Shown: positions 13,761 to 23,579, counted from the first letter of the stretch. The stretch is DNA of 64,000 bases from an uncultured Acetatifactor sp. (GCA_910586485.1 CAJUIA010000011.1:47885-111884); one strand, 5' to 3'. A program made the numbers and translations. Notes: generated from the sequence alone by a model not told the origin.

Positions 13761-14336
13761 ATGAGTTTATTGACACTGTTTATCACTGCTGTCGGGTTAT
13801 CCATGGATGCCTTTGCCGTCTCTGTCTGCAAGGGTCTGTCCATGAAAAAGCTTTCCTGGAAAAAGGCCGTCATCATCGGCCTCTGGTTCGGCGGGTTTCA
13901 GGCGCTGATGCCCACTCTCGGCTACCTTCTGGGCACTCGCTTTAAAGGCTATGTCAACGCCATCGACCACTGGATTGCCTTTGTATTGCTGGCTCTCATC
14001 GGTGTCAGCATGGTCAGGGAAGCCCGCTCCCCCGAAAAGGACGAGACCAACGATTCCACCGATCTGAAAACCATGTTCCTGCTTGCCGTAGCCACCAGCA
14101 TTGACGCTCTTGCCGTAGGTGTCACCTATGCCTTCCTGCAGGTCCGCATCCTTCCGGCTGTGTCCTTCATCGGCATAATCACTCTTATTCTGTCCATAGT
14201 CGGTGTAAAGATCGGAAATATGTTTGGTCTGAAATACAAAGCCAAAGCAGAAATTTTCGGCGGCATCATCCTCATCCTCATGGGCTTAAAGATTCTGCTG
14301 GAGCACCTGGGCTTCCTGAACTGGCTGCCGTTTTAG
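13761..14336 (+). CDS. mntP: Manganese efflux pump MntP
   Basis: A 191-residue protein with six membrane helices. The two repeat halves each carry the conserved acidic signature: LSMDAFAVSVCKG in helix 1 and SIDALAVGVTYAF in helix 4. I chose the start at 13761 because the family begins at this point and AGAGGATGGG lies upstream; the longer frame from 13695 adds non-family residues through the hairpin. It exports Mn2+ to prevent toxicity. Its 3' end overlaps the convergent GH105 gene by four bases. Confidence 0.92.
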   Translation: MSLLTLFITAVGLSMDAFAVSVCKGLSMKKLSWKKAVIIGLWFGGFQALMPTLGYLLGTRFKGYVNAIDHWIAFVLLALIGVSMVREARSPEKDETNDSTDLKTMFLLAVATSIDALAVGVTYAFLQVRILPAVSFIGIITLILSIVGVKIGNMFGLKYKAKAEIFGGIILILMGLKILLEHLGFLNWLPF

Positions 14337-15481
14337 TCCTCTAACCGCCGCAGCTCCGTGTAAGCCAGCAAAAGCGGCCCTACGCCCTTAGCATCATTTT
14401 CCACCACCGGCTCCGACATATAATATTCAAAGCTGCCGTCCCTGCGAGGGTTGCTCTCCGGCCCAAGCCCTGCTACCAAGCAGATGCCTCCCAGCTGCAG
14501 GCTGCCGTCCTTTTCCTTCAGATACCGATCACAAATGCCGTTAAAGGCCTTGATGCCCGGTTTTCTGTACTGCTCCGGTAAAAATCCCAGCCTTACTCCC
14601 TTTAAGAGGGAATAGGCCATGATTGCGCTGCCGCTGGTCTCCAGATAATTGGGTGTCCTGCCGGCAAGAGCCGGAAGCTGATACCACATACCGCTCTCGT
14701 CCTGAAACCTCAGCATATCATCCATCAGTTGTACAAAAACCTTCTTCAGGTTTTCATATTCCGCCCTGTACTCTTCTCCCGGCTCACACTTTGAAAGGGT
14801 GTCCAGCAGTGCCATAGAATACCAGCCTATGGCCCGCAGCCAGAAATTTTCAGACAGTCCCGTCTCCTGGTTACACCAGAACGCCTTTTTGGAGGCGTCA
14901 TATCCGTGATAATAAAGACCGGTTTTTTCGTCCCGCATATGCTTTACAACATTGGCAAACTGCGCGAATATATCCCCATAATTTTCCTTATGATTAAATT
15001 TTGTCTCATACTCCATGTAAAAGGGCTGCCCCATATACATGCCGTCCAGCCACACCTGATTCGGATATATCTTTTTATGCCAGAAATTTCCTTCCATTGT
15101 TCTTGGCTGATTTTTTACCTGGCCATAAATCAGTTCAATGGCCCTGCGGTACTTTTCCTTCCCGTTCATGCCATACAATGCAAACAGCGTCTTTCCTGCA
15201 TTTACATTATCAATATTATATTCTTCCGGATCATATCCCTTAATCGCACCGCTCTCTCCTACACGATGATCAATAAAAGCATCCGCAAACTCATAATATT
15301 TCTTTTCTCCTGTGGCCTGATAGGTTTCCAGCAGGGCAAGAATCATACAGCCGTCAATATAATTCCAGCCTACTGCTTTTCCTTCCATGGCCTTCTCAAT
15401 ATTCCACACCGGAATATCCAGGGTGCTTTTCTCGATTAATTCATTGATATATCTCTCAAAAACAGGCATCTGCATAGGCAT
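14333..15481 (-). CDS. GH105 unsaturated rhamnogalacturonyl/glucuronyl hydrolase
   Basis: A 382-residue cytoplasmic enzyme of the YteR/YesR family with an (alpha/alpha)6 barrel. Visible family segments are WNYIDGCMILALLETYQATG, VWLDGMYMGQPF with the catalytic-region Asp, LSENFWLRAIGWYSMALLDT and LETSGSAIMAYSLLKGVRLG. It removes the unsaturated uronic acid from pectin or glycosaminoglycan fragments made by lyases. No signal peptide. It is remote from the GH cluster at 55-64 kb but fits the same diet. Confidence 0.9.
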   Translation of the reverse strand: MPMQMPVFERYINELIEKSTLDIPVWNIEKAMEGKAVGWNYIDGCMILALLETYQATGEKKYYEFADAFIDHRVGESGAIKGYDPEEYNIDNVNAGKTLFALYGMNGKEKYRRAIELIYGQVKNQPRTMEGNFWHKKIYPNQVWLDGMYMGQPFYMEYETKFNHKENYGDIFAQFANVVKHMRDEKTGLYYHGYDASKKAFWCNQETGLSENFWLRAIGWYSMALLDTLSKCEPGEEYRAEYENLKKVFVQLMDDMLRFQDESGMWYQLPALAGRTPNYLETSGSAIMAYSLLKGVRLGFLPEQYRKPGIKAFNGICDRYLKEKDGSLQLGGICLVAGLGPESNPRRDGSFEYYMSEPVVENDAKGVGPLLLAYTELRRLED

Positions 15482-15584
15482 TTATTCCTCCGTAGCATCT
15501 ATACTGACAAAAATTTACCTTTTGGGGCATAAAATCATTTTACCCTGTTTCCGCCCTCCCGTCAACTGTCCTTCGCCCTTTCTG

Positions 15585-17156
15585 TTATACCGTCTCCATT
15601 TTATAAAAGTTCAGCGCCGCAATCACCATAAAAACCAAAGTAAACAGAATCAAAAATACATCCATCAGGCAATAAGCCATCACAACACCGCCTGCCATGG
15701 CTCCCAGAACGCCTCCCATCACCGCTGCCATGATCACAAAGCACTGGATGAACAGCTGAAACAGCTGCTTTCCCACTCTTCCCAATGTCCCGCCCACGGC
15801 AATCTCCGCCACCGCCATGGCGTACAGCTTGTTGCAGGAAAGCACTGCACAGCCCACCACACACAATACGGCTGCAAGCGGCTGCATTCCCATGACGATG
15901 GCCCCCGGCACCGTAATCAGCAGCCCGTTGATCAGGCACTGGATCAGCTGGATCGCCGTGGCGTTCATCAGCTTTGCAAAAGGCGAATCAGGAATCAGAT
16001 AGGTATACGGCGACTTCAGCTCCTTAGCCCATTTTCCGTTCAGCGTCGTAAAAATAAAAGTGAAATAAGCTGAAACCAGAGGTATGACAAAAGGCTCTGC
16101 ATCGCCAAAGCCGCCTTCTCTGATATACAGCCAGGGAATCACGATCCCTGCCCCCAGTGAAAACAGCGTGGATACGTCAAAGATGAAAAACTTACTCTTT
16201 TTATACTCCAGGAGCTGCCGATAAAATATGGCCTTTGCCCCCGTTCCTTTCCAGCGGATGCTGGCCCGGCCAAACTTTTTCTTTTTACCGATCCGCATCC
16301 GGGTGCCGCCCTGCCTCTGGTTTTCCAGCACCTCTTCATAGTCCTCCGCAAACTTGGCAGCATCCTCGTAAAAGGCGCCGGTACATTTCATACACATTGC
16401 TGCCGCCAGCACTGCTGCCATCAGGCAGAAATAAAGAACGGTTCCCAAAATATTGATAACGGTTGCCCCGCCAAAGAGCAGATGGATCACGGAAATATAC
16501 CAGCCCACAATCGGTATCAGCTTCACGGCATCACTGTTTAAAAAGGCCCATACGGCAGCCCCGCTCAGCCCCATATCCAGATAATAGTATACACCGATTG
16601 CCACCGCAATGGCGATCAGGCCGTAAGCTGCCTTCACAATCCAGCCCCGCTGCTTTTCTCCCAAACGCTCCGAGCCGTAAAGCAGAAGCATCAGACAGCC
16701 CTCCGTCACATTTTCCACCACCAGGGAAAAGACAACATACAGTCCCAGCTTCCAGGCCGGCACATGGAACATAATCACGCCGCAGGCCACGGCAAAAAGA
16801 TTCAGGATCACCTGCATAAATAAGGTCTTGATATGAGCGTAAAGCAGCACTCTCTTAGGGCTGACCGGCGCCGGAAACAGAAAATGCACGTCGCTGTTCC
16901 TGTATACCAGCCCCTTGCGCTTTGCATAGGCAACCAGATTGGCAGGAACGATCCAAAAGGCCAGCGCTGTCAGCACTGCCGCCATCCCGTCAGGGGAATT
17001 GATTCCGAACTGTTCTGCAATCATACGAAAAGAAAAAGGTACGGCAGACAAATAAAACAAAATAAACACAATATAAACATATGTCACCGGCTTGCGAAGA
17101 GCCTTTTTGGCCCAATTTGTCCAAAGCCGGCGATAAAGATACCCGATTGCTCCCAT
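15585..17156 (-). CDS. ABC exporter membrane subunit
   Basis: A 523-residue polytopic protein with about ten hydrophobic segments, resembling the large putative ABC exporter permeases of Firmicutes. A cytoplasmic loop near residues 265-310 is basic (RIGKKKKFGRASIRWKG). It is 3 bp from the ATPase gene upstream, so the two form one transporter. Substrate unknown. Confidence 0.82.
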   Translation of the reverse strand: MGAIGYLYRRLWTNWAKKALRKPVTYVYIVFILFYLSAVPFSFRMIAEQFGINSPDGMAAVLTALAFWIVPANLVAYAKRKGLVYRNSDVHFLFPAPVSPKRVLLYAHIKTLFMQVILNLFAVACGVIMFHVPAWKLGLYVVFSLVVENVTEGCLMLLLYGSERLGEKQRGWIVKAAYGLIAIAVAIGVYYYLDMGLSGAAVWAFLNSDAVKLIPIVGWYISVIHLLFGGATVINILGTVLYFCLMAAVLAAAMCMKCTGAFYEDAAKFAEDYEEVLENQRQGGTRMRIGKKKKFGRASIRWKGTGAKAIFYRQLLEYKKSKFFIFDVSTLFSLGAGIVIPWLYIREGGFGDAEPFVIPLVSAYFTFIFTTLNGKWAKELKSPYTYLIPDSPFAKLMNATAIQLIQCLINGLLITVPGAIVMGMQPLAAVLCVVGCAVLSCNKLYAMAVAEIAVGGTLGRVGKQLFQLFIQCFVIMAAVMGGVLGAMAGGVVMAYCLMDVFLILFTLVFMVIAALNFYKMETV

Positions 17157-17159
17157 AAT

Positions 17160-17897
17160 TTACCTGCCTTCCTTCGCGCCGTCCCCGGCTTCCGTATTTT
17201 TCTTCTCTCCCTGGCCCGTGACTGCAAAGAACAGTTCCTCCAGGTCCTCGTTGGCAAGCTCTTCCTTAACATAGGTCCCCAGAATATGCCCCTTATCCAT
17301 GACAAAGGTCACATCCCAAAGCTCCTTTACCATCTCCAGCATATGCGTACTGATCAGGACGGTACAGCCCTGCTCCTTCAGCTCAAGGATAACCTCCTTC
17401 AGCTCCTTAATGGCTGCCGGGTCAAGACCTACCATAGGCTCATCCAGCAATATTACCTTGGGGCGGATAATCAGTGCGCAGCAAATGCTGACCTTCTGCA
17501 TCATGCCCTTGGAAAGCTCGTTTCCCAGCTTATCCTGCTTATCCTTCAGCTCAAATTTCTCCAGCAGCGTATCAATCTCCGTTTCCGTCGCTTCCACGCC
17601 GTAGGCCCTGTTAATAAACTCCATGTGCTCCCGCACGGTCAGCGCTTCATACATGCTGGGAAGCTCCGGCACATAGGCAAAGCATTTCTTGGCCTCCGTT
17701 TCTCTGGAATCAATCCCCTGGATGCGGATGCTCCCCTTGTAGCGCAAAAGTCCTGCAATACTCTTTATGACAGTTGACTTTCCTGCGCCGTTGGGCCCCA
17801 GCAGGATGCCTATGCGCCCGTCCGGCACCGTAAATCCCACGTCATCCACTGCCAGCATCTTTCCGTACTTCTTTGACAAATTTACAACCTCTAACAT
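17160..17897 (-). CDS. ABC transporter ATP-binding protein
   Basis: A 245-residue ATPase with Walker A GPNGAGKST, Q-loop region YVPELPSMYEALTVREH, signature LSKGMMQKVS, Walker B VILLDEPMVGLDP and switch His in STHMLE. I chose the ATG at 17897 (MLEVVNLSKKYG), preceded by GGAG; the longer frame to 17993 adds residues through an inverted repeat. It is of the CcmA/NatA type that powers drug, peptide or lantibiotic export. It pairs with the permease immediately downstream. Confidence 0.92.
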   Translation of the reverse strand: MLEVVNLSKKYGKMLAVDDVGFTVPDGRIGILLGPNGAGKSTVIKSIAGLLRYKGSIRIQGIDSRETEAKKCFAYVPELPSMYEALTVREHMEFINRAYGVEATETEIDTLLEKFELKDKQDKLGNELSKGMMQKVSICCALIIRPKVILLDEPMVGLDPAAIKELKEVILELKEQGCTVLISTHMLEMVKELWDVTFVMDKGHILGTYVKEELANEDLEELFFAVTGQGEKKNTEAGDGAKEGR

Positions 17898-17971
17898 ATT
17901 TTTCTCCATTTCTGCGCTGCTTTTTGCGCATGACGAGTTTGTGGCAAGCAACGCGCAGACACAAATCTCGC

Positions 17972-17995
17972 GATTGAAAATTTCAATTTTCAATC
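17972..17995. promoter_or_regulatory. Perfect palindrome upstream of the ABC exporter
   Basis: GATTGAAAATT and AATTTTCAATC flank TC: an 11-bp perfect inverted repeat 75 bp upstream of the ATPase start. It could be an operator for an unseen regulator. Confidence 0.45.
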
Positions 17996-18093
17996 TTACC
18001 CCTCTCCTTATCTATGTACATTTTCAAACATTAGCGAAACCTTCATTCTGTAACCGGACTTCCCTGTATATTTTCACCGGTACTCACAGTTTT

Positions 18094-19152
18094 TTAAACC
18101 ACCGATATTCCTCCCAAGCCCATGGCCAGACAGATCAGCCATAGAATCAACAGGTGTGCCGGATAAAATATATAAAAGAAATATTTCATCTTCAAGCCCC
18201 GCTGCCCGTTATACCGGGATATGGGAATCAGAGTAAAGAACGCCGTGACCTCATCCAGGCTCATGATCGTCAGCGTGATGCAGCCGCCCAGCATGGACCG
18301 CACCTTGTTTTTCCGCAGGGCATACATCACCGCAATGGTCAGCACCCCCATCCCGCCGTAATCCGTCCGCAGCAGGGCTGCCCCTGTCATGGCCGCCGCC
18401 AGTGCCGCCATGCTGCCGCACATCCGCCATGCCTGATCCGGTCCCTTCTTACGCCGGTATACGATCCATACCGCCAGCATCACCCCTACGAGAACCATCC
18501 AGATGATTACAAGTATCGGCCCTCTCATTTCATACACATGCGCGTTTCCGCTGAAAAACAGAGCCCTGATCATTCTTGTCACCTTGTCGCGTATTCGCAG
18601 CGCCACACACAGGGGCAGAGTAAAAACGCCGCCTGCGGTAAACAGGGCCTGAAGCCATTTCCCCTGAATATTTAGCTTTGCAATGGCATCAAATGCACAC
18701 AGAGCCAAGATACCAATGAATAAGGTAAAATATACGTTCTGATACCCAGAAGCCCATACACGTCCGGTATTCGCCAGATTAAAGGGAATCTCTGAAATCA
18801 GTGCAAACAGCCCCAGCCGGAAAACATATTTTTTAATATTTGAGGTTTTCTCAAAGCCCTCCACCAGCAGGAAGCAAAAGATCGGAAAACCCAGCCGTCC
18901 GATCAACCGCATCAGCATCATTCCGAAATACAGCAGCCAATTATCCTTAAGCCAGGCAAAAAGCCTGTTCACATCCACTGCCGAATAAAAATACCCCCTC
19001 TCTATGATCATCCGGGTCAATACAAATGCTCCGATATGGTCAATCAGCATAGCTGCTACCGCAATGATCTTGATGGTACTGCCAGGGATTCCCTTCCCTT
19101 TTTGCCCCTGCAGCGGCTGCTGCGCCGTCCCTCCTGCCTGTATACCTTCCAT
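18094..19152 (-). CDS. TraX-like acyltransferase-family membrane protein
   Basis: About 352 residues with nine or ten membrane helices. Family segments are STIKIIAVAAMLIDHIGAF near the start, RLIGRLGFPIFCFLLVEGFE, ALISEIPFNLA and YFFYIFYPAHLLILW at the end. TraX acetylates F pilin, but chromosomal Firmicute homologues have no proven substrate. Start at 19152 is chosen over 19206 because GGCGGA precedes it. It is a single gene between unrelated neighbours. Confidence 0.85.
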   Translation of the reverse strand: MEGIQAGGTAQQPLQGQKGKGIPGSTIKIIAVAAMLIDHIGAFVLTRMIIERGYFYSAVDVNRLFAWLKDNWLLYFGMMLMRLIGRLGFPIFCFLLVEGFEKTSNIKKYVFRLGLFALISEIPFNLANTGRVWASGYQNVYFTLFIGILALCAFDAIAKLNIQGKWLQALFTAGGVFTLPLCVALRIRDKVTRMIRALFFSGNAHVYEMRGPILVIIWMVLVGVMLAVWIVYRRKKGPDQAWRMCGSMAALAAAMTGAALLRTDYGGMGVLTIAVMYALRKNKVRSMLGGCITLTIMSLDEVTAFFTLIPISRYNGQRGLKMKYFFYIFYPAHLLILWLICLAMGLGGISVV

Positions 19153-19297
19153 TGATTTCCGCCTTTCCCATGGGCATCTGCCGCATGATATTCCGTTCCA
19201 CTGCATATTATGTATTGTTCAATTAATACAATAATCCATATCCTTTCGTTCGTCAATCTATTTATGTGCACTTTAAGGATTTTTATTGTGCAGGGCG

Positions 19298-19347
19298 GCC
19301 CTGTGCGCAGAGCAGCCCTGTGCGCAGAGCGCGCCCATGGCGCGCAC
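19298..19347. repeat. GC-rich direct repeat and palindrome between TraX and the response regulator
   Basis: A 16-bp direct repeat, GCCCTGTGCGCAGAGC at 19298-19313 and 19315-19330, runs into a palindrome, GCGCGCCCATGGCGCGC, followed by an A run. No gene is supported in 19153-19447. Confidence 0.5.
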
Positions 19348-19447
19348 AAAAAAACACCCAGGCGATCCCCCTCGTCCGGGCATTTTCCATGTGGAGCTTT
19401 TCTTATTGCTAATGTTTTGCTGGTGTGACATTTTCTAATTGGGTGCA

Positions 19448-20143
19448 CTAGCCTACCTTATAGCCGGTTCCCCATACTACCTTCAGATACCTGGGTTCTC
19501 TGGGATTTGCTTCAATCTTTTCACGGATATGACGAATGTGTACTGCAATGGTGTTTTCCGCTCCTATGGCCTGCATGTTCCAGATACTCTCATAAATCTG
19601 ACTGTTGGATAAAACCCGCCCCCGCTGCTGCACCAGCAACTTTAAAATCTTGTACTCAATAGGCGTCAGCCTCACGCTCCTGCCCTCCACGGTAACCTTG
19701 CGCTGTATATCATCAATCACAAGGCCGTCCACCTTATAAATGCGGTCAATATTAACGCACATATTAACCAGCTGAATATACCTGCGGATCTGAGACTTCA
19801 CTCTGGCCAGAAGCTCCAGAGGATTACAGTCAGCCGCCACATAATCGTCCGCTCCTGCCTCCAGCGCCATGATTTTAGCCGTCTCCAGGGACTGCTTTGA
19901 CACCACGATCAGGGGAATGCTGCTGGCCTTTCTTAAATTTGCAATCATCTCGATTCCCTTGTCCCAGCCCTTGCCGCCCAGCTCTACATCCACAAGCATC
20001 AGCAGAACTTCTTTATCCTTTAAAAGTGCACCCAATTCCTCTGTATCCGATGCAGCTGCAGTCTGCAGCCCTTCGCCAGCAAACAACGGCTCCATTTTTT
20101 CTGCAAGTCCCGTCTGATTGTTGTACACTAATACTTTTTTCAT
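19448..20143 (-). CDS. OmpR-type response regulator with degenerate receiver
   Basis: A 231-residue regulator. The C-terminal winged-helix DNA-binding domain is normal (VRLTPIEYKILKLLVQQRGR, then NTIAVHIRHIREKIE and WGTGYKVG). The receiver is unusual: the N-terminal acidic pair is replaced (VLVYNNQTG where VDDD is expected), and the conserved Lys near the end is replaced (DDYVAADCNPLEL instead of a TKP motif), although an Asp remains at LVDVELGG. Such receivers usually work without phosphorylation. No histidine kinase is adjacent. Start at 20143 has AGGAGG; the 20206 start does not. Confidence 0.88.
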   Translation of the reverse strand: MKKVLVYNNQTGLAEKMEPLFAGEGLQTAAASDTEELGALLKDKEVLLMLVDVELGGKGWDKGIEMIANLRKASSIPLIVVSKQSLETAKIMALEAGADDYVAADCNPLELLARVKSQIRRYIQLVNMCVNIDRIYKVDGLVIDDIQRKVTVEGRSVRLTPIEYKILKLLVQQRGRVLSNSQIYESIWNMQAIGAENTIAVHIRHIREKIEANPREPRYLKVVWGTGYKVG

Positions 20144-20288
20144 AGTCTTCCTCCTTACGTCACTCATAATATATGTCAAATTTGATCCGCTAATATTCCT
20201 GAACAAGAAAATAATTTTATAAATTGCGGCGTTTCCGCCTTAAACAAGAGCAGTTTATCATCCCTTTGTATCAAAGTTGCAACAAAAT

Positions 20289-20310
20289 AGAGAGTGCTCA
20301 CACACTCTCT
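20289..20310 (-). terminator. Hairpin downstream of the AI-2E family gene
   Basis: AGAGAGTG pairs with CACTCTCT (20289-20310), 36 bp after the stop of the permease gene; a T-rich run (ATTTTGTTGC) follows on the minus strand. Confidence 0.5.
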
Positions 20311-20345
20311 ACATTTCTATCAGACGACTTTTGTTATAAAAAGTT

Positions 20346-21605
20346 TCAAGATTTTTCTTTTTTCTTTTTCCTGCTTTTCTGTTCCCGCTTTGCCTGCCTT
20401 TCCAGCTTTTCCGCCTCTCGCTGTTTTGCCAGCGCCTGAGCGGCTTCCTCGTTCCGCAGGTTCATCTCTTCCACCTCAAACATGTCTTCCCTGCCCAGGC
20501 GTCGGAAACGATTGACGCCGGCCACCAGAATCTTAATGCTGCTTTCCGTAGTTTTAAATGCTCCCTCCTGATACATGGAATAGACTAAAAGGCCGACAGG
20601 AACTGCAATAATCATACCGATCACGCCGCCCACCTTATATCCGATAAATAAAAGGAACAGTGTGGGCAGCGGCGGTACGCCCATGGAATCTCCCACAATC
20701 TTAGGCTGGATCAGCTGTCTCGCCAGCTGGCCGCCGCCCCAGATAATTAAAAGCCACACCGCCATTTTATAATCTGCCGTCAATATCTGTACAATCGCCC
20801 AGGGAATCAGCACTGTCCCCGTTCCCAAAAAGGGCAGCAGATCCAAAAAAGCGATCCCCAAAGCAATCAGCGCAAAGTAATTGACCCGGAGCGCCCCCAG
20901 ACCTACAAGCAGCAGCAGATACATCCAAATCTCGATTTTAAACTGTGCTTTAAAATACCCGCCTACGGAATGAACCAAGCTCTGCCTTATTGTACGATAA
21001 CGCATCTGCAGAGAAGCCGGCGCATGATTCCGAAACCATTCGTTAATCTGCTCCCGCTCCGCCACAAAGAAATAAGCGGACAAAAGCGCCATAATCATAC
21101 CGATAAAAAAGGAAGGAAGCTGCTTGGCAAAATTACCTGCAGCGGCTATGGTGGGCGTACTGATTTTCCCGAAGAAATCACCCAGCACCAGCTCAATCTG
21201 TGCCACCAGATCATCCAGCTTCAGCCGGGAATCTCCCGGCAGCTTTTCCAGCAGGGTGCTTAATGCCTTGCCGATATTTTCCAGATCCTTCTCCATGCTG
21301 GCCCACATATCCGGCAGCGCCTGAATCAATCCGATAACCTGATTTACCAGCCAGGAAATGACAAGATAGATCAACAGTACCACAAGCCCGATGATTACAA
21401 TAATCACAAAGGCGCTGCCCGCCTTTCGCTTGATCTTGACCTTTTCCTCAAAAAAGCGCACAAGAGGACTGGCAATCAGCGCTATGATCCAGCCGATCAC
21501 AAAAGGTAAAAAAAAGATCAGCGCCTTAGGAAGAAGTAGAATAACTGCAAAAAACAATGCCACCGCCACTGCGATGTTTACCAATGCCTTACTGTACTTC
21601 CTCAT
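20346..21605 (-). CDS. AI-2E family transporter
   Basis: A 419-residue membrane protein of the PF01594 family. It has an early hairpin of two helices, a soluble segment (about residues 80-170), then LPSFFIGMIMALLSAYFFV and the conserved FLDLLPFLGTGTVLIPWAI core. It ends in a highly charged tail with many Lys/Glu, including KREAEKLERQAKREQKS. The family was first linked to AI-2 export but includes Na+/H+ antiporters and others. Start at 21605 is preceded by GGGAGG. Confidence 0.85.
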   Translation of the reverse strand: MRKYSKALVNIAVAVALFFAVILLLPKALIFFLPFVIGWIIALIASPLVRFFEEKVKIKRKAGSAFVIIVIIGLVVLLIYLVISWLVNQVIGLIQALPDMWASMEKDLENIGKALSTLLEKLPGDSRLKLDDLVAQIELVLGDFFGKISTPTIAAAGNFAKQLPSFFIGMIMALLSAYFFVAEREQINEWFRNHAPASLQMRYRTIRQSLVHSVGGYFKAQFKIEIWMYLLLLVGLGALRVNYFALIALGIAFLDLLPFLGTGTVLIPWAIVQILTADYKMAVWLLIIWGGGQLARQLIQPKIVGDSMGVPPLPTLFLLFIGYKVGGVIGMIIAVPVGLLVYSMYQEGAFKTTESSIKILVAGVNRFRRLGREDMFEVEEMNLRNEEAAQALAKQREAEKLERQAKREQKSRKKKKEKS

Positions 21606-21636
21606 AATTCCTCCCGTTCTGCCATACAGATGGCTT

Positions 21637-22251
21637 CTAGGCAAGCGGCTTTTCATCGGCAGAAGCCTGCCCGGTGATGCCGTCCAGGATCTCATAGATC
21701 TCATCCCGGCCCTGCCTTGTCTGGGCGGAAAAGGGAATCAGTTCGGCTCTTCCCTCTGCCCCCAGCGTATGTAAAATCAGCTGCCGCTGTTTTGGCAGCT
21801 GACTTTTTTTAATTTTATCCAGCTTGGTCGCAATGATCACAGGCCGATAACCGTTTGCACAGATCCATTCATACATAACACGGTCATTCTCCGAAGGCGC
21901 ATGGCGTATATCCACCAGCAGAAAAACAACCTTAAGCTGCTTTGACCTTTTCAGGTAACGCTCCACCATCCTGCCCCATTGCTCTTTAACGCTCGTACTC
22001 ACACGTGCAAAGCCGTATCCCGGCAGATCCACAAGATACAGAGCGTCATTTACATTATAATAATTGATCGTCTGGGTCTTTCCCGGCTGCGCGCTTGTTC
22101 TCGCCAGGGATTTGCGGTTCATCAGCACATTAATCAGCGATGACTTCCCCACATTGCTCTTCCCCGCAAAGGCTGCTTCGGGATGAATATTGTCCGGCAG
22201 TTTACTCGTTATGCCGCATACGGTCTCCAGACTTACCTTTTTGATAACCAT
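21637..22251 (-). CDS. ysxC: Ribosome biogenesis GTPase YsxC/EngB
   Basis: A 204-residue TrmE-Era class GTPase. G1 is GKSNVGKSS, G3 is DLPGYG, G4 is TKLDK and G5 is in PFSAQT. YsxC is needed for late assembly of the large ribosomal subunit. It lies 34 bp after clpX in the conserved tig-clpP-clpX-ysxC order. Confidence 0.95.
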   Translation of the reverse strand: MVIKKVSLETVCGITSKLPDNIHPEAAFAGKSNVGKSSLINVLMNRKSLARTSAQPGKTQTINYYNVNDALYLVDLPGYGFARVSTSVKEQWGRMVERYLKRSKQLKVVFLLVDIRHAPSENDRVMYEWICANGYRPVIIATKLDKIKKSQLPKQRQLILHTLGAEGRAELIPFSAQTRQGRDEIYEILDGITGQASADEKPLA

Positions 22252-22285
22252 AACGGTATCCTTTCACACGGTTGACTGCTCCGGA

Positions 22286-23560
22286 TCAGATAGCTGTCTC
22301 CAGCCTTTTCCGATCCTCTCCCCGGTGGATCACCACCGGCTCGCTCTCGCTTTCCACCACAGGCTTTGTGATGATACATTCTTCGATGGAAGTATCGGAG
22401 GGAATGGTATACATGGTATCCATCAGCACATCTTCCATAATGGAACGGAGGCCCCTGGCTCCTGTCTTTCGCTCGAAGGCCTTCTCCGCGATGGCCGTAA
22501 CCGCCTCGTCGTCAAAGGTAAGCTCCACGTCATCCATATCAAACAGCTTCTTATACTGCTTAATCAGCGCATTCTTAGGCTCCTTCAAAATACGGATGAG
22601 CGCTTCCTTATCCAATCCTCTTAAAGCCACACAGATCGGTACACGGCCCACAAATTCGGGAATCAGACCAAATTTTACCAGATCCTGGGGCGTTACCTCC
22701 TGCAGCAGGTCTCCCAGCTCCTTCGTGGTCTTCTGAGACATTTCCGTGTTAAATCCAATGGCCTTGCGGTCCAGCCTGGCCTCCACGATCTTCTCCAGTC
22801 CGTCAAAGGCTCCCCCGCAGATAAACAAAATATTTGAGGTATCAATGGAAATCAGCTCCTGATGAGGATGCTTCCTGCCGCCCTGCGGCGGAACATTGGC
22901 CACGGTTCCTTCTACAATCTTTAACAGCGCCTGCTGAACACCCTCGCCGGACACGTCTCTGGTAATGGACACGTTCTCGCCCTTCTTGGTGATCTTGTCT
23001 ATTTCATCAATATAGATGATGCCGTACTGTGCCCGCTCCACATCATAATCTGCCGCCTGTATCAGCTTTAACAGGATATTTTCCACATCCTCGCCCACAT
23101 ACCCCGCTTCTGTCAGCGTGGTTGCGTCGGCAATGGCAAAGGGCACATTGATGATCTTCGCCAGCGTCTGAGCCAGATAGGTCTTGCCTGAGCCCGTAGG
23201 ACCCACCATAATAATATTACTTTTCTGAAGCTCAATATCGTCCAGATCCTTGGGCGCCGTCACCCGCTTGTAATGGTTATAAACTGCCACCGACAATACC
23301 TTTTTTGCCTCTTCCTGGCCCACCACATACTCATCCAGAAAGTTTTTGATCTGAATGGGCTTCAGTAAATTGATCTCCGGATGAGCAGTCTCCTGGATTT
23401 CATCGTCTTCCAGCTCTTCTTCAAGAATATCCGCACAGATGTCAATACACTCATCACAGATATACACCCCTGCCGGACCCGCAATCAGCTTGCGGACCTG
23501 CCCCTGGGTCTTGTTGCAGAAAGAACACCTAATATCGTTTCCGGTCATTTTGGATGCCAT
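22286..23560 (-). CDS. clpX: ATP-dependent protease unfoldase ClpX
   Basis: A 424-residue AAA+ unfoldase. An N-terminal zinc-binding domain has Cys12, Cys15, Cys35 and Cys38. Walker A is GPTGSGKTYLAQ, Walker B is IIYIDEIDKI, and the ClpP-binding loop is IGF (RKAIGFNTE). The C-terminal sensor region includes KTGARGLRSIMEDVLMD. I take the ATG at 23560 because AGGAG lies seven bases before it; the upstream ATG at 23593 lies in the spacer after clpP. It feeds SsrA-tagged and other proteins to ClpP. Confidence 0.97.
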   Translation of the reverse strand: MASKMTGNDIRCSFCNKTQGQVRKLIAGPAGVYICDECIDICADILEEELEDDEIQETAHPEINLLKPIQIKNFLDEYVVGQEEAKKVLSVAVYNHYKRVTAPKDLDDIELQKSNIIMVGPTGSGKTYLAQTLAKIINVPFAIADATTLTEAGYVGEDVENILLKLIQAADYDVERAQYGIIYIDEIDKITKKGENVSITRDVSGEGVQQALLKIVEGTVANVPPQGGRKHPHQELISIDTSNILFICGGAFDGLEKIVEARLDRKAIGFNTEMSQKTTKELGDLLQEVTPQDLVKFGLIPEFVGRVPICVALRGLDKEALIRILKEPKNALIKQYKKLFDMDDVELTFDDEAVTAIAEKAFERKTGARGLRSIMEDVLMDTMYTIPSDTSIEECIITKPVVESESEPVVIHRGEDRKRLETAI

Positions 23561-23579
23561 TTTCTTACTCCTAAAAAAT

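Noticed and set aside
19298..19347. GC palindrome as terminator of the response regulator gene
   Set aside because: The A run on the plus strand lies on the upstream side for minus-strand transcription, so it would not give a terminal U run.
20970..21263. 97-codon plus-strand frame
   Set aside because: Shadow of the AI-2E family gene on the other strand.
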